A DNA stretch of 64,000 bases from NCBI GenBank assembly GCA_030867875.1, contig JAOWCC010000019.1, positions 36,189,976 through 36,253,975 of the forward strand, written 5' to 3'. The first letter of the stretch is position 1. The number at the start of each line of letters is the position of its first letter. Origin of the DNA: Actinernus sp. WN-2022. Lineage: Eukaryota > Cnidaria > Anthozoa > Actiniaria > Actinernidae. Shown here one piece after another: positions 31,978 to 42,971 of this stretch. The position numbers and the translations under genes are program-made. Below the pieces are notes generated by a model. It saw only the letters and a list, made by a program, of their open reading frames with translations, was not told the DNA's origin and made no database searches.

Positions 31978-32992
31978 ATGAAAAACATGTCTGACTCAGA
32001 TACAACCAAGACAGAGGCGTCGCTTGGGCTAGAAGAGCAACGAGACTCAGGTGAGATCAGTCCGATTAATAAACTGAGGAATCTAAGAGCCACCGCTAAG
32101 AGAAAAGTCACAATTACCGTAAAAAAGTTAGACTCGGCAGTCGAGGAATACGGTAGCAAGACGATGATAAAAGGCTACATTGCGAATGTAAATGTTTATC
32201 TCAAACAAGCGGAAGAGCTCAATGAACAGTTTATTAATCTTATCCCTGAAAATGACCAGTTCAGTGCTCGTAAATGGTACGAGGAACAGTTTGAGAGGGT
32301 CCAGGATAGTATATTACAGGCTCAAGCTCATCTGGAGCAAAGGAAGGAAGAGGAGCTGTCGATTATTGAGTCTCGCTCGGGGAGATCGAAAATGTCATGT
32401 TCATGCACAGGTTCTAAAGCAGTAGAAATCCGTGCCAAAGCTTATGCTGCAGAGCTGAAAGCTGAACAGTTAGTTGAAGAGGAGAGAAAACGAAAACAAG
32501 AGTTTGAAACCAAGCTAGAGCTAAAAAGGAAAATCCAAAAGGCTGAAGAGGAAGCTGAATTAGCTAGTTTCAAATTCGAAGAAAGCAGAAAAATTAGAGA
32601 AGCAAGAAATGAAGTGGCTGTACTTGCGGCTGAGGCATCTGTTCTTGAACATGCTCAGAATGATCCCGAAAGTCTGGTAAACAGACTTCATGACTTTGAC
32701 AATGGGTTACCCCCAGAAGATACCCCTATGGTAAATTCAACAGTTCAAGTGCCTCAGATAGCAACATGTCCCTTGGTATCACTGGCACCAGTTATAACAC
32801 AGGTTTCAGCTACGGTAGTTAACAGTAAGCCATTATGTAGCTCTACCCCAGATAAGACACCAGAGCCAGTTGCTACCCATTCATATCCTGAATCACATGC
32901 AGCAAGACAGGATCCCAAGTCATGGATTTCCCAGATACCCCATAGCCCAGACATGAAAAACTGTGTCCATGCTCATCCGCCCCCGTAACTCC
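31978..32992 (+). pseudogene. BEL gag, N-terminal coiled-coil part
   Basis: Start near ATG 31,978 or 31,987 (MSDSDTTKTEAS). INKLRNLRATAKRKVTITVK and a long charged coiled coil (about residues 60-240; EIRAKAYAAELKAEQLVEEE and on) are typical of the segment before the DUF1759 capsid in BEL gag. A Pro/Ser/Thr-rich linker follows. The frame is lost near 32,985 in a C run. Confidence 0.85.
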
Positions 32993-33430
32993 CTACCAAA
33001 GCTTAGCCTAAGCAAGTTTGTTGGTGACCCACTCCACTGGTGTGACTGGTCATCAATGTTTAAGTCAATTGTACATGATGCTAATAAAACACTCAATGCT
33101 AAGATGCAGCACCTCCAGAATTCTGTGATGGGAAAAGCAAAAACTGCAATAGAAGGGTTTGGTTATGATGGGGGTTCCTATTGCAGAGCTTTAAGTGAAT
33201 TAGAGTCAAGGTTTGGAAAACCGTCAATTGTAGTCCAGGCTACACTGGATAAAATAAGAAAGTCTGGTCAATTACAAGATGATAAGCTGCATGAAGTAAG
33301 AGTTTTATCAGACACTGTTTCGACAGCAGTGTGGACACTTAAGAGATTTGGATACACACATGATCTTGCAGCAGAAGCCAACCTTGGTCTTGTGGTAGAT
33401 AAGCTGTCGCGTGAGCTTAAGATTAAATGA
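32963..33430 (+). pseudogene. BEL gag, DUF1759 capsid-like part
   Basis: LPKLSLSKFVGDPLHWCDWS and ALSELESRFGKPSIVVQATL are the standard opening and middle of the DUF1759 domain in BEL/Pao gag. It is in a different frame from the preceding coiled-coil part and is terminated by a TGA at 33,428-33,430; coding resemblance continues beyond it. Confidence 0.88.
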
Positions 33431-34255
33431 AAGGAGTATGCAAAGCGTAATGAGTTACAACACCCCACACTCATTGACTTTTCTGATTGGTTGAAAGACC
33501 AGGCAGAAATTTATGATGATTGCCAGCCAACTGCTAAGGCACAGCCTCGAGTTCATAGGTTTAGGCCTTCCAGTCAGAGTGGTAATGCTGGTGCGCAAAC
33601 CACTTTAGCCAGTACCGCCACGCGTCAATCAAGGCAAACAGTACCATTATGTGTTATAGGGGATGGTAATCACAAGCTAAGTGACTGTCCAAAGTTCAAG
33701 TATTTGAGTGTAAAGGACCGTTTTAAGGAAGTCAAGAAACACAACTTATGTTTCTGCTGCTTTGGAAGGCGACATAGACAGGACGACTGTCGGTCAAAGA
33801 AAGAATGTGCTCAAGAGGCAGCTACAGCTGAGCATTCTAATACCTCGCACGTGGTGTGCAATTCCTCAGTATTATTACAAGTACTACCTGTTACGTTGCA
33901 TGGTCCAAAGGGCCAGGTTGACACATATGCAATGCTAGACACTGGTAGTACATGCAGTTTGATACTGTCTACTGTTGCTGACAAGCTTGGATTGGATGGT
34001 CCTCGTGAGAACATTACACTGAACGGAATTCAAAGGGTTTCAGAGCTGTCAACTAAGCGTGTTAACTTGACAATTAGCCCTGCAGAAAATTGTGGAAAGC
34101 ACTACAATATCTATGGAGTCCTCGTTGTAGATCGCCTGAATGTTCCAGAGAAGAAAGTGAATCTAGAAAAAAATGAAATCAAAGTGGTCACACTTAGGAG
34201 ACCTGGATTTACCAGAAGTATATGGCTCTCAAGTCACAGTGCTCATTGGGAGTGA
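33431..34255 (+). pseudogene. BEL gag zinc knuckles and aspartic protease
   Basis: Continues the capsid tail (DFSDWLKDQAEIYDDCQPTA), then Cys/His clusters (CPKFKYLSVKDRFKEVKKH, NLCFCCFGRRHRQDDC) as in BEL gag knuckles, then AMLDTGSTCSLIL with the catalytic DTGS at 33,938-33,949. After about 34,170 the frame shifts, and the tail of this open frame is out of register. Confidence 0.88.
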
Positions 34256-34469
34256 CGTAGCCGAGATAATTATACCTCTTGAAGTTAGGTCAGGTGGCAG
34301 GGGAGCACCTATTGCTGTCCGCACAAAGCTTGGATGGACCATTACGGGTCAGCTGCCGGGTTATCTCAGTGAGAGTGAGTCTATTTTCAAGGTTCACATT
34401 TCTTCAAGAGACGAAGAGCTACATGAATCAGTCAAGTCCTGGTGGCGGACGGAAGATTTCGGTTGTTAA
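34173..34469 (+). pseudogene. BEL pol, protease-to-RT linker
   Basis: VTVLIGSDVAEIIIPLEVRS, IAVRTKLGWTITGQLPG and SWWRTEDFGC are the conserved linker motifs between protease and RT in BEL/Pao. It is frame-shifted from the protease, and a TAA at 34,467-34,469 ends it directly before the RT. Confidence 0.88.
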
Positions 34470-34493
34470 TATGACAGCGAAGTCCAACGCTCT

Positions 34494-35216
34494 GTGGAAG
34501 ATGAAAGAACTGTCAAATTCCTTGATGAAGAAACCGAAAAGGTGGATGGGCGTTATGAGATCCCACTGTTGTGGAAGGAGCGGAACAGTATTCTTCCGAA
34601 TAATCGAATTGTTGCTGAACATCGCTTGAACTTACTTGAGAAAAGGTTACAGCGTGATCCAGAGTTAGCTGCTAGCTACGAGAAGACTATCGAGAATGAT
34701 GTAGCAAAAGGATATGTCAAGAAGCTTACTAAGAGTGAACTTGCTGCTCCTGTAAGGCAACAGTGGTACCTTCCTCTTCACCCAGTACTGAATGTGAATA
34801 AACCTGGCAAGGTGAGACGGGTGTGTGATGCCGCTTCTAAGTTCCGTGGTTCATCGCTGAATGACCATCTAATCACTGGCCCAGATCTGTTGAATTCCTT
34901 GACAGGTATCTTCATGCGTTTCCGTGAAGAAAGGGTTGCCTTGTCCGCGGACATCGAAGCCATGTTTAATCAGGTGAAGGTCCCCGAAGCAGATCAAAGT
35001 GTTCTCCGTTTCCTGTGGCGTGGATCGCCACAAGCTGACTCAGAAGTCTATCAATACTTGTGTCATATTTTTGGAGCAAAATGCGCTCCTACGTGTGCTA
35101 ACTACGCCCTAGTCAGAAATGCTAGAGATAATATGACTGAATTTCCGGAAGCTGCTCTCGCAGTTGAGCGGAACTTCTATATGGATGATTTCTTCAAATC
35201 TGTGGAATCAGTATAG
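34494..35216 (+). pseudogene. BEL reverse transcriptase, palm
   Basis: YEIPLLWKERNSILPNN and LPLHPVLNVNKPGKVRRVCD form the N-terminal fingers. ALSADIEAMFNQVKVPEADQ is motif A, CAPTCANYALVR motif B, and FYMDDFFKSV motif C with YMDD at 35,178-35,189. A TAG at 35,214-35,216 splits it from the next part in the same frame. Confidence 0.93.
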
Positions 35217-35228
35217 AAGGCACTAGAG

Positions 35229-36677
35229 TTGCAGCAGCAGTTGGTCAGGATGCTTGAGTTAGGAGGCTTTCATTTAACTAAGTGGATCTCGAGCGAGAAA
35301 GATGTGATCAAGCACATACCTCAGCCTGAACGAGTACCTTCTCTCAAGGTCGTTGGTGGTGAGATTGTCATGCCGACAGAACGGGCACTTGGTGTTACTT
35401 GGAACACCGAGACAGACTGCCTTGTCTATCAAGTGAAGGATAGAGGAATAGCTGACACCCAGAGGAAGAGTCTCAGTCTGATCGCCTCATTGTTTGATCC
35501 CATTGGCTTCTTGGCTCCCTTCTTGGTACGGGCGAAGGTTTTCCTTCAGCAAGTATGGCATCTTGGTATCAGCTGGGATGATTCATTACCACCAGAGTTT
35601 ATGAGAGAATGGTCGAAGTGGTTAGATGAGCTTCATGGTTTGTCCGAGTTCTCGGTTCCGCGATGCTACCGGCATGTTGCAGAGAAGCCAATTGTCATCC
35701 AGCTTCATGTTTTTGGCGATGCGAGTGAACGTGCGTTCTGCTCGGTGGCCTACTTCAGATTCGCCTATCCAGATGGAGCGGCGAGGTGTGCTTTCGTTGC
35801 TGCGAAGACACGAGTGGCGCCGCAGAAGCAGCTAAGTATTCCAAAACTCGAGCTACAGGCTGCAGTTTTGAGCGTAAGATTATCCGCTACGATCTTTAAA
35901 GAGCATGACTATGTCATTCAGGATGTAGTTTATTGGACGGACAGTAGCACAGTACTTCAGTGGATCCAAGGATCGTCCAAGCGTCATCCATCCTTCATTG
36001 CTAATCGAGTGGGAGAGATTCTAGATGCGACTGACCCCTCACAGTGGAACCACTGTCCTGGAAAGCTTAACCCGGCAGATGACGGAAGCAGAGGACTACC
36101 AGCTACCGCAATCAACACAGAAAGTAGATGGCTGAATGGACCGGCTTTCCTCCTCCTACTGCAAGAGAAGTGGCCAAGGGAAAGTTCCAAGCCTGAACCA
36201 ACTTCCAGCTCTGTTGATGGCATGCAAGAAAATGAGCTAAGCACTGTGTGGACTAACTCTGGCCAGGAGTTAAATTCGGATCCAATAGGGCTATCAAAGT
36301 GCTCTTCGATGACAAAGTTGATTCGTGTCAATGCCTACATTAACAGATTTTCGAATAACTGTCGATGTCCGAAGTCCCAACAACTTAATGGTCCGTTATT
36401 GGTCAAGGAACTTGAAGACAGCAATAAAGTGTTGATTAGACTTGCACAAAGACAGTCTTTTCCAGATGAGCTGCGAGCTCTTCGAGACAACCACCAAGTA
36501 CACAAGAAAAGCAAGTTGGTGACTTTATCTCCATTTCTGGATGAAGATGAGATAATTCGTGTTGGCGGGCGCCTTGAGAAAGCCGACGTTCCTTTCACCG
36601 CTTGTCACCCGATTGTGCTGAAACCAGATCATGAACTTAGTCGTTTGATTATCATGAACTGCCATGAGAAGTCTTGA
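35229..36677 (+). pseudogene. BEL RT thumb, RNase H and integrase zinc lead
   Basis: LGGFHLTKWISSEKDVIKHI and DPIGFLAPFLVRAKVFLQQV are BEL thumb motifs. LHVFGDASERAFCSVAYFR starts RNase H, with SIPKLELQAAVLSVRL and YWTDSSTVLQWI. NPADDGSRGL closes it. The HxxxH-type lead of integrase follows (about 36,400-36,670), ended by a TGA at 36,675-36,677. Confidence 0.92.
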
Positions 36678-37653
36678 CATGAAGGCGTCGACCACGTTAG
36701 GAATGTGCTGAGACAGGAGTATTGGATACTGCGTGGTCGAGCGACAGTATGCAAGTTGTTACATAGTTGCGCATATTGCAAGAGACAGCGAACAAAGCCT
36801 GAAGCGCCCAAGATGGCTGGGCTACCACAAGATCGTCTTCAAAAAGCACCAGTGTTTTCTAAGGTCGGAGTAGACTACTTTGGACCGCTAAAAGTAAAAC
36901 ATCTCAGGAAACAAGAGAAGAGATATGGTTGTTTATTCACGTGTTTAGTTACCCGAGCAGTACATCTCGAAGTTGCTTTTGACCTCTCAACTGACTCGTT
37001 CATTATGTGTCTTAGACGGTTTATCTCCAGGCGAGGACGACCCAGTGTTATTCATTCTGACAATGGAACTAACTTTGTGGGCGCTAATACAGAGCTCAAG
37101 GAGTGTCTTCGACATTGGAATCAGGAAAAGATTGCGAACACACTCAGTCAAGAGGGAATACAGTGGGTATTCAACCCTCCCGCTTCACCCCACATGGGGG
37201 GGAGTGTGGGAACGTCTAGTGCGGTCGTGCAAGAAAGCGTTGCAGGTTGTTCTACAGGGTCAAGTGACAACAGATGAAGTTCTTTCCACGGCAATGGCTG
37301 AGGTGGAATCATTGGTGAACAGTCGTCCTTTAACTGAAGTTAGTGCAGAAATTGATAGTTTAGAAACACTTACACCTAATCATTTCATCCTTGGAAGAGA
37401 GAACCCCAACTTACCTCCTGACATATTCGTCGAAAAGGAAGTTTCCAGTCGCAAACGTTGGCGTCAAGCACAGGTGATCACGAGTCACATTTGGAGCCGC
37501 TGGTTGCGTGAGTACCTGCCAACTCTTATCGCACGCAAGAAATGGTGTCAGGATACGGTCAACTTAGCAATTGGAGATTTAGTTCTTGTGGTGGATTACT
37601 CATCCCCAAGAGGCTCCTGGCCCCTCGGCAGGATTGTGAGAGTATTTCCGTGA
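36678..37653 (+). pseudogene. BEL integrase, DDE core (frameshifted)
   Basis: Zinc pair CAYCKRQRTKPEAPKMAG, then VGVDYFGPLKV (Asp 1) and VIHSDNGTNFVGAN (Asp 2). Near 37,190-37,205 the frame shifts, and VWERLVRSCKKALQ with the catalytic Glu is read in the other frame, which continues through LTPNHFILGRENPNLPPD to GDLVLVVDYSSPRGSWPLGR. The core would insert cDNA into the genome; the break makes it inactive. Confidence 0.92.
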
Positions 37654-37768
37654 GATGACAATGTTGTTAGAGCTGCTGAAGTGCAGACGAAGTTTGGATT
37701 ATTTAAGCGTCCTGTGGTGAAGCTCGCCCTTTTGGAGGAGTGTTATTCGGATTAAGCCAAGCGAACAC

Positions 37769-37778
37769 GGGGGGAGGA
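37769..37778 (+). promoter_or_regulatory. BEL polypurine tract
   Basis: GGGGGGAGGA immediately precedes the 3' LTR, where plus-strand priming occurs in LTR retrotransposons. Confidence 0.85.
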
Positions 37779-37978
37779 TGTTCCGGCCGCTTGGCTCCCT
37801 GTGGAGGCCGGGTCACCAGGGCCATGCGAGGCCTGGTTACCAGGACTGAAAAACGTGTTCAGAACGTTATCGGACGTCGTGTTGTTTAGTGCTCGGTGTA
37901 CTAGTAAAAATATCGTTTACAAAATCACTGCTAGTGTTCCCAAGCTTATATTATAACATCGAAGGAGTGGCGGGAACA
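37779..37978 (+). repeat. BEL 3' LTR
   Basis: 200 bp; three substitutions relative to the 5' LTR, two of them G/A. Followed by the second CTGCC. Confidence 0.96.
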
Positions 37979-38027
37979 CTGCCAGAGGGCATGATTTTGA
38001 TGTATGACATTCATTTATACCTGCTGG

Positions 38028-38352
38028 AATTGGCCTATATCATTATGACGTCAAATCAAAACAATATATTGTTTAAACGCTAAGGATCACGGTCGTGGGA
38101 GGGGGACAAAACAGCAACAACACAAAGGAAATCGCTATCAAATGCATTTTGTAGAACGTAGAATAGCGGTAACAGCCACCAAATACGGTAAATATTGTGG
38201 GATAAGCATTGATACGGCTGATATCTGGAAACTAGACAATTCGAAGTTAATTTTTTCTCAGCAGAGCGGATTTAGTTCAAAATTCTATTGTTCATGTCGA
38301 TTCTGTCCCCCCTCATAAACAAGCCGTGACGTCATAATGATATAGGTCAATT
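38028..38352. mobile_element. 325-bp MITE with 26-bp terminal inverted repeats
   Basis: Ends AATTGGCCTATATC... and ...GATATAGGTCAATT agree at 25 of 26 positions, including the perfect 20-mer CCTATATCATTATGACGTCA. It interrupts dispersed repeat R copy 2 about 50 bp after the BEL element. Its left part recurs at 2,417-2,700. No coding capacity; superfamily unknown. Confidence 0.88.
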
Positions 38353-38440
38353 AAAGAGTAAAGAATAAATAAGATGAACCAGATGATCGCTTTTTGGCCA
38401 AAAAATGTCTTTTCTGCAGTGATTCTGCTCCCCGTAGCTC
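38353..38440 (+). repeat. dispersed repeat R, copy 2, right part
   Basis: AAATAAGATGAACCAGATGATCGCTTTTTGG matches copy 1 near 22,840-22,870 in pieces (AGAGGAACAAGTTGATCGCTTTTTGG). Inverted-end similarity CCGGGCCCTTTTTGCCTGA continues near 38,697-38,716. Confidence 0.6.
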
Positions 38441-38903
38441 ATATGATTTGAGCAATAGTATAAGTTACACCTTGAAACAATTGTCTGATGATAAGAAATC
38501 ATTTACATCTGCTAAAATTGTGATCACACCCTCACGTAAAAAGATCGTGAATTTCGTCTTTGATTTCACTTGTCAATTGCATGAAATCAACACTACTTGT
38601 TAGTAGCACAATGTGGCACTCGCGATACATATTGTAATCGCACCACAAGTATAAAAAACATGGTATAATTTCAAAATACATTTACGTATTATGCCGTCCG
38701 GGCCCTTTTTGCCTGACACGGCCCATATTTTTTGTTTTGCAAATAATCTTGTTGAAGCACCAAATTCTCCAAGCTAGTTCAAAAGTTGTATAAAATTTAG
38801 GGCTGAAATGGGTAACTTACAATGTAGAACCACTTGCACCACTAAAAACAGTGCTAGAGTTTGCAGAGTCCCCTTGAGTTGCAGTAAAAGAAATAATGCC
38901 TTC
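38441..38903. other. tail of repeat R, no gene
   Basis: Only a weak 69-codon frame (38,394-38,603) without recognisable motif. The GGCCCTTTTTGCCTGA segment belongs to the repeat end. Confidence 0.4.
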
Positions 38904-39209
38904 CTAATCCTGGGTGTCTAGCATGCTTGGAAGTGCAGAGTCATCTCTGACATGGCCCCAGTCCGAATAAACACTGTCATCTGGAACAGGCTCATCCTCA
39001 AAGTTTGGCAATTCAATGTTTATATCACCAACCACATCACTCATTATTTTAAGAATGCAGATAGCATACTTATGCCTCCAAATTTCCACAACATCCAGTA
39101 TATCATTCACACACGTAACGTTCAACCCAGGAAATACTCCTAACTTAAGGTGGCTCGCCTGGATTTTCCAGGGACGCACCATACCCACTTCGAACGGCTG
39201 ATACTCCAC
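38904..39209 (-). CDS. small open frame, possible exon, unknown protein
   Basis: About 100 codons on the minus strand (MEYQPFEVGMVRPW ... GHVRDDSALPSMLDTQD). The C-terminal half is acidic. Amino-acid composition looks protein-like and sense resembles a real exon, but no domain was recognised and no clear splice acceptor was identified. It could be a fragment of a repeat-encoded protein. Confidence 0.3.
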   Translation of the reverse strand: MEYQPFEVGMVRPWKIQASHLKLGVFPGLNVTCVNDILDVVEIWRHKYAICILKIMSDVVGDINIELPNFEDEPVPDDSVYSDWGHVRDDSALPSMLDTQD

Positions 39210-40168
39210 TGCCAGAGCACGGTCGGGCTAACCACTTCATCCATGTACTAGAAATAGAATAAGCTTTCTAAAAATGTAGGTTTGTTTGACATCGGTGTTA
39301 CCATAGCAACACAGCGTCGACATCATGTATTTTACATATCATCAATTTTCTCGAAATCTAGACCTAAACAAACTTTCAAAACGACCTAGTGTCCCTTGTA
39401 GTCTGAATGTAAGCCTTCAAGACTGCAAAGTTTAAAAAAATTGTATGAGAGCGTTTTCGAAAAAATTGGGTTGAATATTTTCATTCAAAAAATTAAGTCG
39501 TCGAGAACTGTGTTTTCCGGACCGATTCAAGCGATATTTGTAGCATATTTCATACCTGTGGCATAGGACTACTTCCCATGACAATTTCATTCCATTTGAT
39601 TTATTCGATTTCGGTTTATGGAATCAGAAGTAATGTCATAAATATGCTCATTTTGCTCAAAATAGTAACGTATTTGCTAAGGAAGCTGTAATTCGGAAAC
39701 TAGTCGATAAATATATTTTTTAATCTTTTCTCCTGAAATTCAACATGTACTACCCTGGCCCTGTAAATTTCAAGAGCATTGAATCATTTTAAGGGCGCGA
39801 AATAAAAACAAAAACATAGGGAACTTTTACATTCATCCACACAAGCTTCATTGCTGTATCATTTTGTTTATAGCTTGTGTCTTTCCGAAATTTCTCTTTT
39901 GTCTAGATTCTACATACTTGTGTGCTTTTGAACTAACAAGTTCACCATGCACGCTTGCTACGCTTCGCTACTGCCGGAACGCTCCTGCAAATTCTGTTCT
40001 TAGTAAACTGACATGCAAATTAGTTAAACCATGAATATGGGCAGTGCGGGATGATAATGTTGAATAAGTGTGTTTTTAGTAGACCACATTTTCTAAATAT
40101 CAATTAAAAACGAGATTTTTGTATTAGTGATATTATAAAACCTTTTGTAAATTACAACTGGCAGCGTT
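39210..40168. other. no gene or repeat recognised
   Basis: AT-rich sequence without useful frames. A 15-bp tandem duplication (TTACAACTGGCAGCG) closes the stretch at about 40,152-40,181. Confidence 0.45.
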
Positions 40169-40537
40169 ACAACTGGCAGCGTGACTATTGTACTAAGAAC
40201 ATAATTTGTGCCGTGTGTAAAGACGCCATCGACCATTCTACGGTACGAGGGTCTAGCATTCATTACAGCATGCTATGCGAGCTCACTGTACAGTGCAGTA
40301 GGTGTAGCGAGAGTATGATCCTTGGCATCCTAAGCAAACATGAGCGATTGTGTAGAGAAATTAAACAAAAGAAGCCTTCACCGGAGAATAACAGCCCCAC
40401 AGAGAATCTACACGTCAGCGATCTTCTGCGCTTCCCAATAGGTGGTAAAGTGCCCCCCGGCAATGGAAGAAGTGCTGACACATGGTCTTAAGATGAAGAC
40501 TTCCCTAGCACCCGATGGACGGACGGTAGGTTCAAGG
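40169..40537 (+). pseudogene. exon 1: N-terminal zinc region
   Basis: Reads DYCTKNIICAVCKDAIDH, HYSMLCELTVQCSRC and HERLCREIKQ: C-x5-C-x2-C, then H..C, then C-x2-C-x-H-x3-C spacing. ELTVQCSRCSESM...HERLC recalls the zinc finger that follows the RING in RAG1 and N-RAG-type proteins. An extra C near 40,455 shifts the frame before the donor AAG|GTAAGC at 40,538. Confidence 0.45.
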
Positions 40538-40835
40538 GTAAGCGCTTAAAGATATTCTGCTGGCATGTGCCGGTTACCGTAATAAAACCAAGCTGATTTA
40601 AGAGGCTAGCGGAATTTATTGCCATGGATCACTCTGTTTAGCTATGCAATAATTATGCAACATATAATATACGCTCCCAAAGACGCAGCAGTATACTATT
40701 TTATTGTTGTTGAGTTACATGTATGTAGCCTTCATTTTATGCTCCTCATCGATCAAATTCCAAATGACATGTCAGCCGAATGATACTAATATTGCATTTC
40801 TGAGCTGCGCACATTTTTTTAACCTTCCATTGCAG

Positions 40836-41121
40836 CCTATTCGCATGGTTCGCGTTACCGTTCTAATAGTTCCAACTGAGAGGGCATCAAAGCAAACCAT
40901 CCGCAATAGGACCAACGAGCTGGCAAAACTTCGAACAGGGATCTGCGGAGGAACACTGGAGTCTGCAAATTCAACAGCGAGATGAGATTCAGAAGTTGAG
41001 CCAAGAGGAAAGACGAAAACTCTGACGGAATAAAGCAAAAGATTGTCATACCATCAGAGGTTGCGGTGCCTATGCAAGCTGACGCAGATCTGCCATGGAA
41101 TAAAATTGCTCTTTTGAATAG
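40836..41121 (+). pseudogene. exon 2
   Basis: Between acceptor TTCCATTGCAG and donor AATAG|GTAAAT. The first part is PIRMVRVTVLIVPTERASKQ and the last part, in a second frame, IVIPSEVAVPMQADADLPWN. The splice phase joins exactly to exon 3 (NR|WYGLFN). One internal frameshift near 41,000-41,030. Confidence 0.45.
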
Positions 41122-41593
41122 GTAAATATGCTTGTAAAAAAGGGATAAATTTGATTAGGCTGGGTTAAATACATTTGCACCCTATTACGTTTCTTTTTTA
41201 CCTCAAGCGTGTATGCTTTAGGTTACAATTTTAGATAATAAATAGGGTAATAAATAGATATCTAAAGGTTCTTCGTCAGCTCACCAGCTAATACGGCTGT
41301 GTATTTTTATTATTCATGACAGAAATGCAGCTGATTAGTAAACTCACACAGCCATATCAGCTGGTTAGCAGACTAATAAGTTGTTATTATATAAATCTTA
41401 CAAAAAATGCACCATGCGGGCAACTGGAAAGCCATTTTATCTTCACTACCCCAATAAGGCAATATGGTCTCATATTTCTTTTGTTCTGGTGCATATTGCA
41501 TGTGTACTTTGTTGATATACATAATAATTAGATAATATTTTACCAAGATACAAAGTTGAACTACTTTTTAAATAAAGCACAAATGATCAACAG

Positions 41594-41801
41594 ATGGTAT
41601 GGCCTATTTAACATTCAAATGGAGGGAGAAGGCAAGCGACGAAAATATGCTAACACGTTGATTGGGGATGATCTGATCTCGGACGAAGTGATCTTGAGTT
41701 TTCCTGCGGATCAGGAAAAGGGCTGACCTTCCAACCAGCATCTGTGTGACACACTTGGCTGAAAGAGCGTTCCAACATCTGGACAATCTAGAAAGGCATG
41801 G
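41594..41801 (+). pseudogene. exon 3
   Basis: Begins WYGLFNIQMEGEGKRRKYAN and continues DDLISDEVILSFPADQEK, then after a shift AERAFQHLDNLERHG. The 3' donor is not recognisable. This part lies before the catalytic core in the family. Confidence 0.45.
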
Positions 41802-42299
41802 CATTTTATTAATACACCACTTTAGGATATGTTTAAACAATGAAATTGCAAGTGTGTTTACATGTATGGCCACTCCCCTGACTTATACATAAATTTAAGT
41901 CTAACCAACATAACCAGCTGTGTTATGTGAACTTAAAGGAAACCCTAGCTGTTGGAACAAGTTGCCGTTAAATTGTTGGCAATATGGTCAAAGTTGAAAA
42001 TATGTTGACAAAAATGGAAAAAATTTGTTTAGTTTTTGATAAAAATAGACAAGAGTATAATCCATTTTGGGCACGGCACTGGCTTCTTGGATCTGTTCCT
42101 ATTGATACATGTACATGATAAAAGCTATTGGGTTCTTTTACAAGGGAGACTGCAAAAAAACATCAATGATCAGATCCAAGATGGCAGCACCTGCACCCAA
42201 AATGATTCATACTCATATCCAATGTTTTCAAAAACTAAAAATATATAGTTTCCTTTAAATAGGCAAACAGCCATTTTTTGTTAATATTGTGTTTAACAG

Positions 42300-42517
42300 C
42301 TCAGAACTGTTTCAAGAATGGCCTTTCATTGGTGAAGAAGTATGGATAAAGATTGGAGGTGACAAGGGAGGCAGGCGACAAAGTAGCATGAAGATGTGTT
42401 ATCAACTTTGCAATGTGGCTGCACCAAATTCGAAGCATCCGACAACAAAGTCAACCTCGGAGTTACCCTACAACAGTTCAGGGAACAAATTAAGCAATTA
42501 CAGCTTCTGAGATGGAG
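42300..42517 (+). pseudogene. exon 4: first catalytic-Asp candidate
   Basis: EVWIKIGGDKGG has the first Asp of the RNase H fold in a typical strand-turn; MKMCYQLCNVAAPNSKH follows. A deletion then shifts the frame to FEASDNKVNLGVTLQQFREQ. Donor at 42,518 (GAG|GTACAT). Confidence 0.5.
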
Positions 42518-42726
42518 GTACATATATGGGGCTGTCCCACACTTCTTTTTAGCAAACTACAGTGCTCTAGCTAAATATTATGAATGGCTTGGCCATTCAA
42601 GTACATATGCAATAATATTATTGTACTGGTAGCAAACTTATCAATTGACACAAAAACATGGCCCTCTTGTGCTGGGCTTTAATAGATAACCCACAATTAA
42701 TTGTCTTGCTATTTTGTTTTACATAG

Positions 42727-42803
42727 GGAGAGACCAATTCGAGTGTTTATGTTTGGAGACCTGGAGTTCCTTTATAGAATGATGGGCCTCTCTGGAGCTT
42801 CAG
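42727..42803 (+). pseudogene. exon 5: second catalytic-Asp candidate
   Basis: A 77-base exon with clean ends (ACATAG| and CAG|GTGAGA): ERPIRVFMFGDLEFLYRMMG, then LSGASG. The F-G-D strand followed by GLSGAS and, after splicing, RHCCLWC is strongly family-like. The splice phase to exon 6 is correct, across a 5-kb intron. Confidence 0.6.
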
Positions 42804-42971
42804 GTGAGAAAACGTTAACCCTTTGAATGCAAGCATCCTTACTAGTTCAAAATATTGATTGCCTCCTAGTAAGTAGTGTCATAATTATGTATAAGTTGTA
42901 GTACAAGTTTAGCTTGCATAACCAGACATTCTAGGGGAATGGGTTGACAGAGAGAAAAGAATGCCTGCAAC

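Larger units (their letters stand above)
31704..37978 (+). mobile_element. BEL/Pao LTR retrotransposon, 6,275 bp
   Basis: Two 200-bp LTRs (TGTTCCGG ... GGAACA) with three differences, flanked by a 5-bp target duplication CTGCC (31,699-31,703 and 37,979-37,983). Gag, aspartic protease, RT, RNase H and integrase follow in BEL order, and a purine tract precedes the 3' LTR. No env is seen. The coding region holds at least two frameshifts and four stops although the LTRs are 98.5% identical, so this copy is dead and may have been mobilised in trans or inactivated soon after insertion. Confidence 0.96.
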
